NCBI GenBank assembly: GCA_025936955.1
Contig: JAICSL010000061.1
Location: 1 to 8,058 of the forward strand
From: Nitrososphaeraceae archaeon
GTDB lineage: Archaea; Thermoproteota; Nitrososphaeria; Nitrososphaerales; Nitrososphaeraceae
Direction: 5' to 3'
Length of the DNA: 8,058 nucleotides
Of this stretch, positions 1-6,329 are shown piece by piece (position 1 is the stretch's first letter; each line of letters starts with the position of its first letter). The notes under the pieces were generated by a model. It made no database searches. It was not told the DNA's origin and saw only the letters and a list, made by a program, of their open reading frames with translations. The position numbers and the translations under genes are program-made.

Positions 1-84
1 CTCTTAATATACAAACGCGATAAGTGTAACTCGAATCATGCTATACAAGGCATAAAAGCATTCTCGTAGAAATGTTGTTATAAT

Positions 85-430
85 GTGGGATATCGGAGTA
101 GCCCCGATTCTGATATAATATTTTTTCTAGGTGCTGGTGCTTCAGTTGATGCGGGATTTGTTGATGTAGTAATTAAGAGATAAATTCTTAAAATGGTTGG
201 AAGAGGAGTCTAAATTGGATATTTTCTCTCTTTATAATGAGATTTTAGCCACCCTTAATCGATGGAAGGACAAAAAGACCATGAGAATCATGACGTGGAT
301 ATTGAGATACTTTAGAAACAGAAAAAAAATTGAAAATAAAGGTTTCGATAAAACCAATTACAAGTTTGATTTTAGCATAATTGCCTTGATTCTAAGACAT
401 AAATCGCAATGTATTGGACAAGAGTCATGA
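85..430 (+). pseudogene. Decayed SIR2-like NAD-binding protein, N-terminal part
   Basis: In one frame, 85-180 reads into a hydrophobic strand followed by FLGAGASVDAGF (GAGAS codons at 130-144), then stops at 181-183. The GAGxS turn after a hydrophobic strand is the hallmark NAD-binding start of SIR2-family domains, including the SIR2-like enzymes of prokaryotic defence. The next frame is open at 173-430 and continues plausibly with LRDKFLKWLEEESKLD and SLYNEILATLNRWKD. The first frame reappears at 277-312 as DHENHDVDIEIL before a stop at 313-315, then the second frame resumes with ENKGFDKTNYKFDF. At least two or three small indels are therefore implied. Nothing clearly homologous continues past about 430, although a 32-codon open frame (409-507) overlaps the end. 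SIR2 domains are normally far longer, so this is a truncated, non-functional relic. The GTG at 85 is only a possible original start. The SIR2 call rests on one short motif and its setting. Confidence 0.6.
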
Positions 431-739
431 AGACATATTATTTTCATCGAATTGCAGCTAAAACACCAGAGTTCTTTGCTCTCCCCAGAGGGCACGTTAG
501 TTGGTAATGTGTGCATAAATTGACATACTCTGCACGCGCGCCTATTTAATAGTAATTGGCATAATAATCAATATAAGATAATTCCGAATTCTATTTGCTG
601 AATTAACTATACTACAACTAGTCTAATAGTTCTTAAGTAGCATTTTGTTAATAATAATGAGTTTACGGATGAATATAAAACATAGCTACACAAACTCTCC
701 AACTTCGCCTGCTAACGGAATTGAAGAATCTATACAGAT

Positions 740-844
740 GTGATTGAAGCTAACACTTCTATACTATACATCATTATGGGAGTTATTATAATATCTTTAA
801 TATATTACCTTAGAAAATCAAAAAAAGGTCATGAAAAAAGGTAG
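740..844 (+). CDS. Possible 34-aa single-span membrane peptide
   Basis: From the GTG at 740 the frame encodes 34 residues: a short polar N-terminus (VIEANTS), an uninterrupted hydrophobic segment of about 17 residues (ILYIIMGVIIISLIYYL) and a strongly basic tail (RKSKKGHEKR). This is the pattern expected of a small single-pass membrane protein with a cytoplasmic C-terminus. An ATG at 776 would cut the span and is less likely. The start overlaps the stop of a 28-codon frame (657-743, beginning MSLRMNIKHS) in the shared bases ATGTGA. The two frames may therefore be translationally coupled, or be one roughly 60-residue gene broken by a frameshift. No family is recognised, and chance cannot be excluded in AT-rich DNA, where hydrophobic codons are common. 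Confidence 0.25.
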   Translation: MIEANTSILYIIMGVIIISLIYYLRKSKKGHEKR

Positions 845-1138
845 AACAAACCATGTATTGCATGTTACTGGCATACAGGAGGCAATTACAGACACTGAAA
901 AGTGTAAATATAAATCGATAAATCTAATGATCTGACTCAATTGCACAAATATATTAAGACCATTTTTTCTCTTACTTTACTTTCTAATCTAAAAACCATT
1001 TGAAATAATCAAAAATACCTCATATTGTATATCATTAGAATCAAAGGATGAAGTGATTTTTCTAATATAATATTTCTTGATTGTATATTTTATTTGCATG
1101 ATTGAAATGAAGTGGAATTCAGAAAGAGTAAGAAAGAG

Positions 1139-1150
1139 ATTATTATATTA
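1139..1150 (+). promoter_or_regulatory. Putative TATA box for the 1171 gene
   Basis: The AT-only stretch TTATTATATTA is centred about 26 bp before the ATG at 1171. That is the archaeal TATA-to-start-site distance if transcription begins at or next to the ATG (leaderless). No Shine-Dalgarno sequence precedes the ATG, which agrees. AT-richness makes such matches cheap. Confidence 0.4.
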
Positions 1151-1170
1151 TAACATCTAATATGAATTAA

Positions 1171-1554
1171 ATGGCACTCGATAAGGGGGAGGAGAAAAAA
1201 GAAAATTTGAAGAGAAAAAGAGCTTTTTCCGTTGATAATGAGGACACGAAAGAACATGCAAAGATAAAAGAAGATGTTCAGGTGGATAACTCTTCAGATA
1301 TAATCGACATAACGGATACCCCTGATGTTGCTATTTGGAATAAAGAAATACAGAAAGGTAATACTACTGGTAAACCAGTTAATAGAGCAGATAATCTAAA
1401 GGCATCAATATCACCGCCAACGAGTATTGGCATCGGTCTAAGAGCAAAGAATGGACCTAAAAGAGATTCAATCATAGATCCAGCAGATAAAAATGAGGTA
1501 GATGAAGTAATACAGTCTGGTTCAACGTTAACAGATAAAGCTAATCTGTCTTGA
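1171..1554 (+). CDS. Hypothetical hydrophilic, probably disordered protein
   Basis: This is a 127-residue protein of unknown function with no recognised domain. It is extremely charged: the first 40 residues are dominated by K, E, D and R (including GEEKKENLKRKR), followed by an acidic Ser/Asp-rich stretch (about 39-52) and a Gly/Pro/Ser-rich middle (about 68-95). It has no Cys, no hydrophobic core, no signal peptide and no membrane segment, so it is likely intrinsically disordered. The ATG at 1171 is preferred because a TATA-like element lies about 26 bp upstream and there is a stop just before it. The gene stands alone between the gene-poor zone and a 331-bp gap before the TPP enzyme. The antisense strand is also open over 1278-1475 but looks like a shadow. 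Whether it is really expressed is uncertain; a lineage-specific protein is the best guess. Confidence 0.5.
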   Translation: MALDKGEEKKENLKRKRAFSVDNEDTKEHAKIKEDVQVDNSSDIIDITDTPDVAIWNKEIQKGNTTGKPVNRADNLKASISPPTSIGIGLRAKNGPKRDSIIDPADKNEVDEVIQSGSTLTDKANLS

Positions 1555-1885
1555 TAGTTCTACCTGAACGATCAAAATGATTGATTCATACTCTACTATC
1601 TCACTCTTTGTTACTTTCAGTATTGAACATTATCAATTAAATCGATAGCGCATCATACTGACTAGTTAGTCTGAGAATACACTATCTGCAAGGAAATTAT
1701 TAAACAAATTAATGTAGAATAGGACAACTAACAAAATATCTAACTGATAAACCTTATATTCAATTTCAAATATTGACATACAGATTCTGCAATCATGTTT
1801 ACTTTTATTTTTATTTCTCGCTGTAATAATCAACCAATCAACCAACCTAGATATCTCATGCGGTCTTATATATTGAATATAAATT
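1555..1885. other. Intergenic gap before the TPP enzyme
   Basis: No convincing gene is seen in these 331 bp. A long antisense frame (1666-2067) runs across it but is mostly the mirror of the TPP gene's start and has no recognisable protein features. The gap holds a small dyad, GACTA-GT-TAGTC at 1660-1671, and a short imperfect repeat of CAACCAAT near 1829-1847. At its right end is a TATA-like sequence just before the TPP gene. Confidence 0.5.
1865..1874 (+). promoter_or_regulatory. TATA-like element before the TPP enzyme gene
   Basis: CTTATATATT lies 12-21 bp upstream of the ATG at 1886 and is a good archaeal box A match. The usual spacing of about 26 bp would put the transcription start a few bases inside the coding frame as called. 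So either the real box lies further upstream (T-rich sequence near 1801-1815) or spacing is short here. Confidence 0.3.
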
Positions 1886-3700
1886 ATGAGTGAATATGAA
1901 AATTTAAGAACTGCAGATATTGTAGCCGAAGCCCTAATTGACTGGAACGTCGACACCATTTTTGGATTACCCGGTGATGGGATCAATGGATTTATCGAAG
2001 CATTAAGGACACGACAAGATAAGTTAAAATTTGTACTAGTAAGGCACGAAGAGTCAGCTGCCTTCATGGCCTGCGCTTATGCTAAATATACTGGAAAACT
2101 GGGAGTTTGTGTTGCTACTTCTGGCCCTGGAGCCATCCACCTTCTAAATGGATTGTACGACGCTAAACTAGATGGTGCTCCTGTTGTTGCAATCACAGGA
2201 AGAACATACTCTGATCTGATGGGGTCAGGATATCAGCAGGATGTAGACCAATTGCAACTTTTCTCAGATGTTACTGTTTATAATAATATGATAAATGAAC
2301 CAGAACAAGCCGAGATGGTTGTAGATATTGCATGCAGGACTGCTTTGTCACAAAGGGGGGTAAGCCACTTTACAATTCCAATCGATGTTCAAGAAAAAAT
2401 ATTAAAAGGCAAATACTCAAAACATAAAGTACCAGGGCATACCTCAGATAGATTGATTAATTTTGAAATAATGACTTCAGATAAAAAAATATTACAAGAA
2501 GCTGCTGGAATTTTGAATTCAGGCAAGAAAGTTGTGCTTCTGGTCGGACAAGGTGCATTAAATGCTAGAAATGAAATAATTGCTGTTGCAGAAAAACTAA
2601 ATGCTCCAATTGTAAAGGCACTCTTGGGAAAGGCTGTAGTTGAGGATGATAATCCATATAATATTGGTATATTGGGAATATTAGGAACTGAACCAGCTAG
2701 TGACGCTATGAATGAAGCAGATACGTTACTTATGATAGGAACTTCATTTCCATATATAGAATATCTTCCAAAACCAGGTCAGGCGAGAGGAATCCAAATT
2801 GATATCAAGCCTGAAAGGATAGGTATAAGATATCCTGTTGAAATAGGTCTTTTAGGGGATTCAAAGGTTATTCTTTCTGCATTGATTCCTTTACTTCATA
2901 ATAAAGACCAAAATAATAATTTATTTTTAAAAGAAAAGCAGCGAGCAATGCAAGAATGGACTGATAAATTACAGCAGTTTAGAAATATTGATAATACTGA
3001 CAGTAATAGCAAATCGCTTGTTAGTGATACTAAAGTTATCAAACCACAGGTCATAGCGGCTGCTGTCTCTGAAGAATTAGAAGACAACGCCATTATCTCT
3101 GTCGATAGTGGCACTAACACATTCTGGGCTGCACGTCATATTAATGTCCGAAGCGGAATGAAATTTTCGGTCTCCGGTACTCTTGCATCTATGGCTTGTG
3201 GTTTACCATATGCTATTGCTGCTCAAATAGTATACCCTGAAAGGCAATGTATAGCGTTTGTAGGAGATGGCGGGTTTATGATGCTTATGGCTGAATTTGC
3301 TACTGCAGTACAGTATGATCTTCCTATTAAAGTCATTATTCTCAAGAATAATACACTTGGAATGATTAGATGGGAGCAAATGGGTTTTCTTGGCAATCCT
3401 GAATATGGAGTTGAATTTACACCAATAGATTTCGCAGGATTTGCTAAAAATTGTGGCGGAAGGGGTTATACGATAAACAAGTTAGAAGACGTAAAACCAG
3501 TTATGCAAGCAGCAATGAAAAATGACAAAGAAAGAAAGCCAGTAATTATTGAAGCATATGTTGATCCATTTGAACCAATAGTTCCGCCAAAAGCACAGCC
3601 TCAATTTATTCAAAAGATATCAGAGTCATTCGCAAAAGGACAGCCATACTCTCAAAGAATAGGATTAACATTATACAGAAATAAATTTGAATCTTTATGA
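1886..3700 (+). CDS. Thiamine-diphosphate enzyme, pyruvate oxidase (PoxB)-like
   Basis: A 604-residue, full-length ThDP enzyme with the three-domain layout of the pyruvate oxidase/acetolactate synthase family. The N-terminal PYR domain (about 8-175) has FGLPGDGINGF and RHEES; E55 is the conserved ThDP-activating Glu. The central domain (about 200-345) has LLVGQGA, LLGKAVVEDDNPY, IGTSFPY and IQIDIKP, which closely follow the arrangement in E. coli PoxB. The C-terminal PP domain (about 385-560) carries the ThDP/Mg motif from G460-D-G to N488-N489. A PoxB-like VDPFEPIVPPK then leads into a tail. It probably acts on pyruvate (oxidative decarboxylation to acetate, quinone-linked in PoxB), but pyruvate decarboxylase or acetolactate synthase activity cannot be excluded from sequence. 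The PoxB membrane-binding tail is not obviously conserved. It stands alone, with a ferritin-like gene 133 bp downstream. The start is supported by the family's conserved N-terminus beginning within about ten residues. Confidence 0.9.
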   Translation: MSEYENLRTADIVAEALIDWNVDTIFGLPGDGINGFIEALRTRQDKLKFVLVRHEESAAFMACAYAKYTGKLGVCVATSGPGAIHLLNGLYDAKLDGAPVVAITGRTYSDLMGSGYQQDVDQLQLFSDVTVYNNMINEPEQAEMVVDIACRTALSQRGVSHFTIPIDVQEKILKGKYSKHKVPGHTSDRLINFEIMTSDKKILQEAAGILNSGKKVVLLVGQGALNARNEIIAVAEKLNAPIVKALLGKAVVEDDNPYNIGILGILGTEPASDAMNEADTLLMIGTSFPYIEYLPKPGQARGIQIDIKPERIGIRYPVEIGLLGDSKVILSALIPLLHNKDQNNNLFLKEKQRAMQEWTDKLQQFRNIDNTDSNSKSLVSDTKVIKPQVIAAAVSEELEDNAIISVDSGTNTFWAARHINVRSGMKFSVSGTLASMACGLPYAIAAQIVYPERQCIAFVGDGGFMMLMAEFATAVQYDLPIKVIILKNNTLGMIRWEQMGFLGNPEYGVEFTPIDFAGFAKNCGGRGYTINKLEDVKPVMQAAMKNDKERKPVIIEAYVDPFEPIVPPKAQPQFIQKISESFAKGQPYSQRIGLTLYRNKFESL

Positions 3701-3833
3701 TCAGTCTAGAATAGTAGTAGTAATGTTCTGCAGAGCAAATATATTCATTTACTTATGTCAATTAGTTTTAGGTAGGTATCTACTAAACTTACCATGATAC
3801 CATTATTAACAATAGTGTCTCTTGTATCGTGTT

Positions 3834-4334
3834 ATGACTGATAATAATAATAGTAAACAGAAACTCGAACAAAAGCTAGGTGAAGCTCTTGGATTGGAAA
3901 TGGCTGCACAAAAAGCAGTAGAGGAACTCTCGTCAAAAGGATTATTAGATAAAAGAGGAATAAAGGGCAAAATAGAGGGTATGAAGAAAGAAGCAGGCAA
4001 TCATCAAACAGAACTTGAGGAATTAATTGAAAAACTGGCAGAATCAGAAAATATAGACTCTGAAAATATTGAAGAAGTTGCAGAAGAAACACAAGAAAAA
4101 GCTTCTAAAATGATGCAGATATATCTTGGTGAGGATCCTGATTCTTCTGAAGCTATAGAATTTCTGTGTCTTGCAGAAGGAGGCGAAGTGACTCACTATG
4201 AGATTCTAAGTGCAATAGCCAAAGATATCAAAAATAAAGAACTATCGGGTAAAGTTAATTCAATTCTTGAAGAAGAGAAAAATCATTTGCAGATGTGTAT
4301 TCAACTAGGTAAAGAAAATGCAGTTTCAAGTTAG
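3834..4334 (+). CDS. Ferritin-like four-helix protein, DUF892 (YciF)-like
   Basis: A 166-residue, very acidic, helix-rich soluble protein. Four predicted helices carry metal-ligand-type residues: helix 1 with E22 in GLEMAAQKAVEEL, helix 2 with H57-x-x-E60 (NHQTELEELIEKL), helix 3 with E115/E118 and H121-Y-E123 (EGGEVTHYEIL), and helix 4 with E148-x-x-H151 (LEEEKNHLQM). The HYEI motif and the final LEEEKxH helix resemble DUF892/YciE-YciF ferritin-superfamily proteins, which are linked to stress responses but have no settled reaction. A residue range of about 70-100 is a highly acidic insertion (IDSENIEEVAEE). The ATG at 3834 is chosen over an in-frame TTG four codons upstream. No ribosome site precedes it, and a weak AT-rich box near 3802-3810 would fit leaderless expression. 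Diiron binding is inferred from the pattern only; a rubrerythrin-type protein is the alternative. Confidence 0.7.
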   Translation: MTDNNNSKQKLEQKLGEALGLEMAAQKAVEELSSKGLLDKRGIKGKIEGMKKEAGNHQTELEELIEKLAESENIDSENIEEVAEETQEKASKMMQIYLGEDPDSSEAIEFLCLAEGGEVTHYEILSAIAKDIKNKELSGKVNSILEEEKNHLQMCIQLGKENAVSS

Positions 4335-4362
4335 GTAGTTAGCTAGTTAGTTAGTTAGTTAA
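4335..4362. repeat. TAGT tetranucleotide microsatellite
   Basis: Immediately after the ferritin-like stop codon the sequence is built of TAGT/GTTA units: degenerate from 4335 and perfect over 4344-4361 (4.5 units). On the plus strand it puts TAG stops in all three frames within a dozen bases. It is non-coding and may vary in copy number between strains. Confidence 0.8.
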
Positions 4363-4377
4363 TTTGTTAGACTAGCT

Positions 4378-4474
4378 AGAGGAGTATGATAGACAATCAC
4401 CTTCATTATATATTTTATTTGGAGGTTTTCATACAATCTTTTTAACTGAATTTCTGGTTGTCTAATACTCCTCT
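4378..4474. repeat. Strong inverted repeat / hairpin element with 55-nt loop
   Basis: AGAGGAGTAT (4378-4387) pairs with ATACTCCTCT (4465-4474), and TAGACAA (4390-4396) with TTGTCTA (4458-4464). Three further pairs (4397-4399 with 4455-4457, one of them G-U) complete a stem of about 20 bp interrupted only by a two-base bulge (4388-4389). The loop (4400-4454) holds a TATA-like run (TATATTTTATTT, about 4408-4419) and GGAGG at 4421-4425. It begins 44 bp after the ferritin-like stop codon, so it could be a 3'-UTR structure, a processing or termination signal, a small RNA, or a tiny mobile-element-like unit. No obvious target-site duplication flanks it. Confidence 0.7.
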
Positions 4475-4600
4475 TTACAATTTCAATATTTTGAAGTACT
4501 TGTCAATATGCTTGATATCATTTTTGTATCTGTCATTTAATAAACGGTGTCTACAGTATTCTCTAAATTTGAAATCCAAGAAATACTTTAGTTTATTAGA

Positions 4601-4606
4601 AGGAAG
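4601..4606 (+). promoter_or_regulatory. Possible ribosome binding site of the dodecin gene
   Basis: AGGAAG lies 9 nt before the ATG at 4616 and 15 nt before the ATG at 4622. The spacing favours the upstream ATG, although the protein family usually begins at the residue encoded by the second one. Confidence 0.35.
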
Positions 4607-4615
4607 TATTATCTA

Positions 4616-4834
4616 ATGTTTATGGCACGTATCGCAAAAGTAATAGAGGTAGTCGGTAGTTCTGATAAGAGTTGGCAGGATGCAGCAATAGCTGCACTAG
4701 ATGAAGCAAAAAAAACAATACATGGAATAACTGGACTAGAGGTAGGAGATATGACTGCAAGAATAGATCCAAATAATGGAAATATCACAGAATATCACAC
4801 AGCAGTCAAAATAGCATTTGGCGTAGAACATTAA
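4616..4834 (+). CDS. Dodecin-family protein, variant flavin pocket
   Basis: A 72-residue protein (70 if translation starts at the ATG at 4622, giving the family-typical MARIAKVIEVVG). It matches the dodecin fold end to end: strand IAKVIEVVGSS, helix SWQDAAIAALDEAKKTI, strand ITGLEVGDMTARID, and final strands ITEYHTAVKIAFGVE. Dodecins form hollow dodecamers; the best known, from Halobacterium, store or buffer flavins. There the isoalloxazine is stacked on a Trp in the motif VVWAEV and contacted by a Gln in TYQTEV. Here the aligned residues are G40 (ITGLEV) and H61 (EYHTAV), so canonical flavin stacking looks lost. The fold assignment is firm; the ligand is unknown. It is expressed alone and converges on the hydratase gene. 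Confidence 0.85.
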   Translation: MFMARIAKVIEVVGSSDKSWQDAAIAALDEAKKTIHGITGLEVGDMTARIDPNNGNITEYHTAVKIAFGVEH

Positions 4835-4878
4835 CGACGACCTACCTTCTATCCTCACCATTAGTATCTACCATTCGT

Positions 4879-4894
4879 CTTTTTTTATAATTTT
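4879..4894 (+). terminator. Oligo-T terminator after dodecin
   Basis: A TCTTTTTTTATAATTTT tract begins about 45 bp after the dodecin stop codon without a preceding strong hairpin. Oligo-T is the usual intrinsic termination signal in archaea. It sits in the convergent gap (4835-5009) between dodecin and the minus-strand hydratase gene. Confidence 0.5.
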
Positions 4895-5009
4895 CTTGGC
4901 TTGTAAATAATCATATCATAAATTGTAGTGTTTATTGTGTCGTGTCCTAATCTTAGAAAGGAGATGTAGATTTAGAACTTTTCATAATTGTTTGATATTC
5001 AGAATTCAA

Positions 5010-5882
5010 TTAGGCCTTGATCTTATCAAATGTTTTCATTACCTTTGGTAAATATTCTATCAAATCTGTTGCTACCATGTGAAGACCTACTTGTCTATAT
5101 GCTAGACTTGCTGCCAATCCATTGAAATAGACACCAAGAACACAGGAATCAAAAGGCTTTAACTTTGTAAGTAAACCTGCTGTCAAACCAGCCAATACAT
5201 CGCCTGTGCCGCCAACTGTCATTGCAGGTGTGCTTCTTTTAATTACAGCAACATGACCATTCTCCTCAGAAGAACAAACTAAATTAGCAGGTCCTTTGAG
5301 AATTATAGTAATGCCATATTCTTTTGAAAGCCTATCAATATTTGAAATTTGTTCCTTTTGAGTTGTTCCCGCCTCTTCTCCAAAAATTCGTTTATACTCT
5401 CCGGGATGCGGAGTAATAATTGTACTAGTTCCTGAAATTTCTTTCAGCACTTCAGGAATTAGGGCTGAAGCATCTAACAAGAGCTTTGTACCCATATTTT
5501 TCAACTGTCGTATTAATGTAATCAAAGCTTCCTGCTTTGCAGTCATTCCCATTCCTATAGCAGCTGAATCAGCTTTTTTTGGCATCATAGCTATGAGCTT
5601 ATTAGCTGATCCTATGGTCAGTTTATCGTCAGGCAGAGGTAATGCTATCAAATTTGGAGAAAAAGACCTTATTGGAAGAATAATCGATCGTGGAACTGCA
5701 GTATATACAAGATCAGTACCAGATTTCAATGCAGCCATTGAGGCAAGTATTGGAGCACCATGGTAAATCTTGTTACCTCCTACCACTAGGACTACTCCGT
5801 TATCGCCTTTTTTAGAAGAAACTAGACGTGGAACTATGAGGTCTTTTACAAACGTAGAAGATATTGTCAATATTTCTGTCAA
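5010..5882 (-). CDS. nnrD: ADP/ATP-dependent NAD(P)H-hydrate dehydratase (stand-alone NnrD)
   Basis: A 290-residue ribokinase-like enzyme corresponding to the C-terminal YjeF/CARKD domain. It dehydrates the S-form of NADHX and NADPHX back to NAD(P)H using ADP or ATP. Visible motifs are GDNGVVLVVGGN with GAPILASMAALKSGTDLV near the N-terminus, TPHPGEY at 157-163, ILKGPANLV around 194-202, and the nucleotide-binding, catalytic GGTGDVLAG with D228. The N-terminal epimerase domain (NnrE/YjeF_N) found fused in many bacteria is absent and no epimerase gene is in the window. The frame's first usable start is TTG at 5882; no in-frame ATG precedes the conserved core. A TATA element (5919-5926) places the transcription start about 15 nt before this TTG. 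The next gene upstream on the strand is 447 bp away, so it is probably monocistronic. Confidence 0.9.
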   Translation of the reverse strand: MTEILTISSTFVKDLIVPRLVSSKKGDNGVVLVVGGNKIYHGAPILASMAALKSGTDLVYTAVPRSIILPIRSFSPNLIALPLPDDKLTIGSANKLIAMMPKKADSAAIGMGMTAKQEALITLIRQLKNMGTKLLLDASALIPEVLKEISGTSTIITPHPGEYKRIFGEEAGTTQKEQISNIDRLSKEYGITIILKGPANLVCSSEENGHVAVIKRSTPAMTVGGTGDVLAGLTAGLLTKLKPFDSCVLGVYFNGLAASLAYRQVGLHMVATDLIEYLPKVMKTFDKIKA

Positions 5883-5918
5883 TTTCTTGATATAGCATTT
5901 GTATCAATTCTTCTCTCC

Positions 5919-5926
5919 TTATAAAG
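5919..5926 (-). promoter_or_regulatory. TATA box of the NAD(P)H-hydrate dehydratase gene
   Basis: Read on the minus strand, CTTTATAA is followed by a predicted start site near 5896-5898, about 15 nt before the TTG at 5882. The neighbouring AAGGAGAG looks like a ribosome site but overlaps the TATA box and would not be transcribed, so it is not taken as one. Confidence 0.45.
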
Positions 5927-5970
5927 GTGATAGTAATTTATTTTTCTGTATATTCGTGAATGCTCTGCTG

Positions 5971-6041
5971 ATCAAATCAAATACACAGGTAGGGTAGGAA
6001 ATTGGTTTTTCAATTATGGTCAAATATTTATTTGATTTGAT
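5971..6041. repeat. Perfect 13-bp inverted repeat in the 5883-6329 gap
   Basis: ATCAAATCAAATA at 5971-5983 is repeated exactly in reverse complement at 6029-6041, with 45 bp between. It lies upstream of the hydratase promoter and downstream of the methyltransferase. The same 447-bp gap also holds a CAATT-rich dyad (AACAATT at 6059-6065 with AATTGTT at 6079-6085). No gene is seen in the gap. These could be operators or 3'-end structures, but the sequence is AT-rich and low in complexity. Confidence 0.45.
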
Positions 6042-6329
6042 TCATATGCTTAATTGGTAACAATTCAATTCAATTCACAATTGTTCATAAATTATATGAC
6101 GATCAGAAAGCACAAGTCTTCTAACTTCAGTTCTGATTTATATCATATTTCATTTGTTATTGTATTGTAAATGTTATACCGTATCAATTATAAATTACAT
6201 TCTTTTTCAACTTGAAATACAGAAGAGTTATCAACCAAATTAATTTAATTTGAACAACAGTTCCAAATTGGTATTTACAAGTATTCTTCCACTGCAATAA
6301 GTAAGACCATGTTCACAGATGAGGAAGGA

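Larger units (their letters stand above)
431..1170. other. Long gene-poor stretch
   Basis: About 740 bp without a convincing gene. It is AT-rich with stops in all frames. It contains two tiny overlapping open frames (657-743 and 740-844), a pyrimidine-rich T tract around 963-987 that could stop transcription, and the promoter of the next gene at its right end. It probably consists of decayed sequence continuing from the SIR2 relic. No tRNA, CRISPR repeat or transposase remnant is visible. Confidence 0.5.

Noticed and set aside
841..913. Short plus-strand frame beginning MYCMLLAYRR near 853
   Set aside because: Only 22 codons, with no promoter, ribosome site or recognisable feature; expected by chance.
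1666..2067. Long minus-strand open frame across the TPP enzyme's start
   Set aside because: It is largely antisense to the conserved start of the TPP enzyme, has no recognisable protein features, and its stop-free length is a by-product of the real gene's codon use.
3822..3833. In-frame TTG start four codons before the ferritin-like ATG
   Set aside because: The ATG at 3834 is a better start codon, no ribosome site supports the TTG, and the extra residues add nothing conserved.
3832..4092. Minus-strand open frames opposite the ferritin-like gene
   Set aside because: They are Leu/Phe/Ser-rich mirrors of the Glu/Lys-rich plus-strand gene, a typical antisense artefact.
6176..6187. The 12-mer ATACCGTATCAA, also present inverted at 7611-7622, flanking the methyltransferase
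   Set aside because: In 8 kb of AT-rich sequence several shared 12-mers are expected by chance. The palindromic core is suggestive, but two copies are not enough to call a regulator site.
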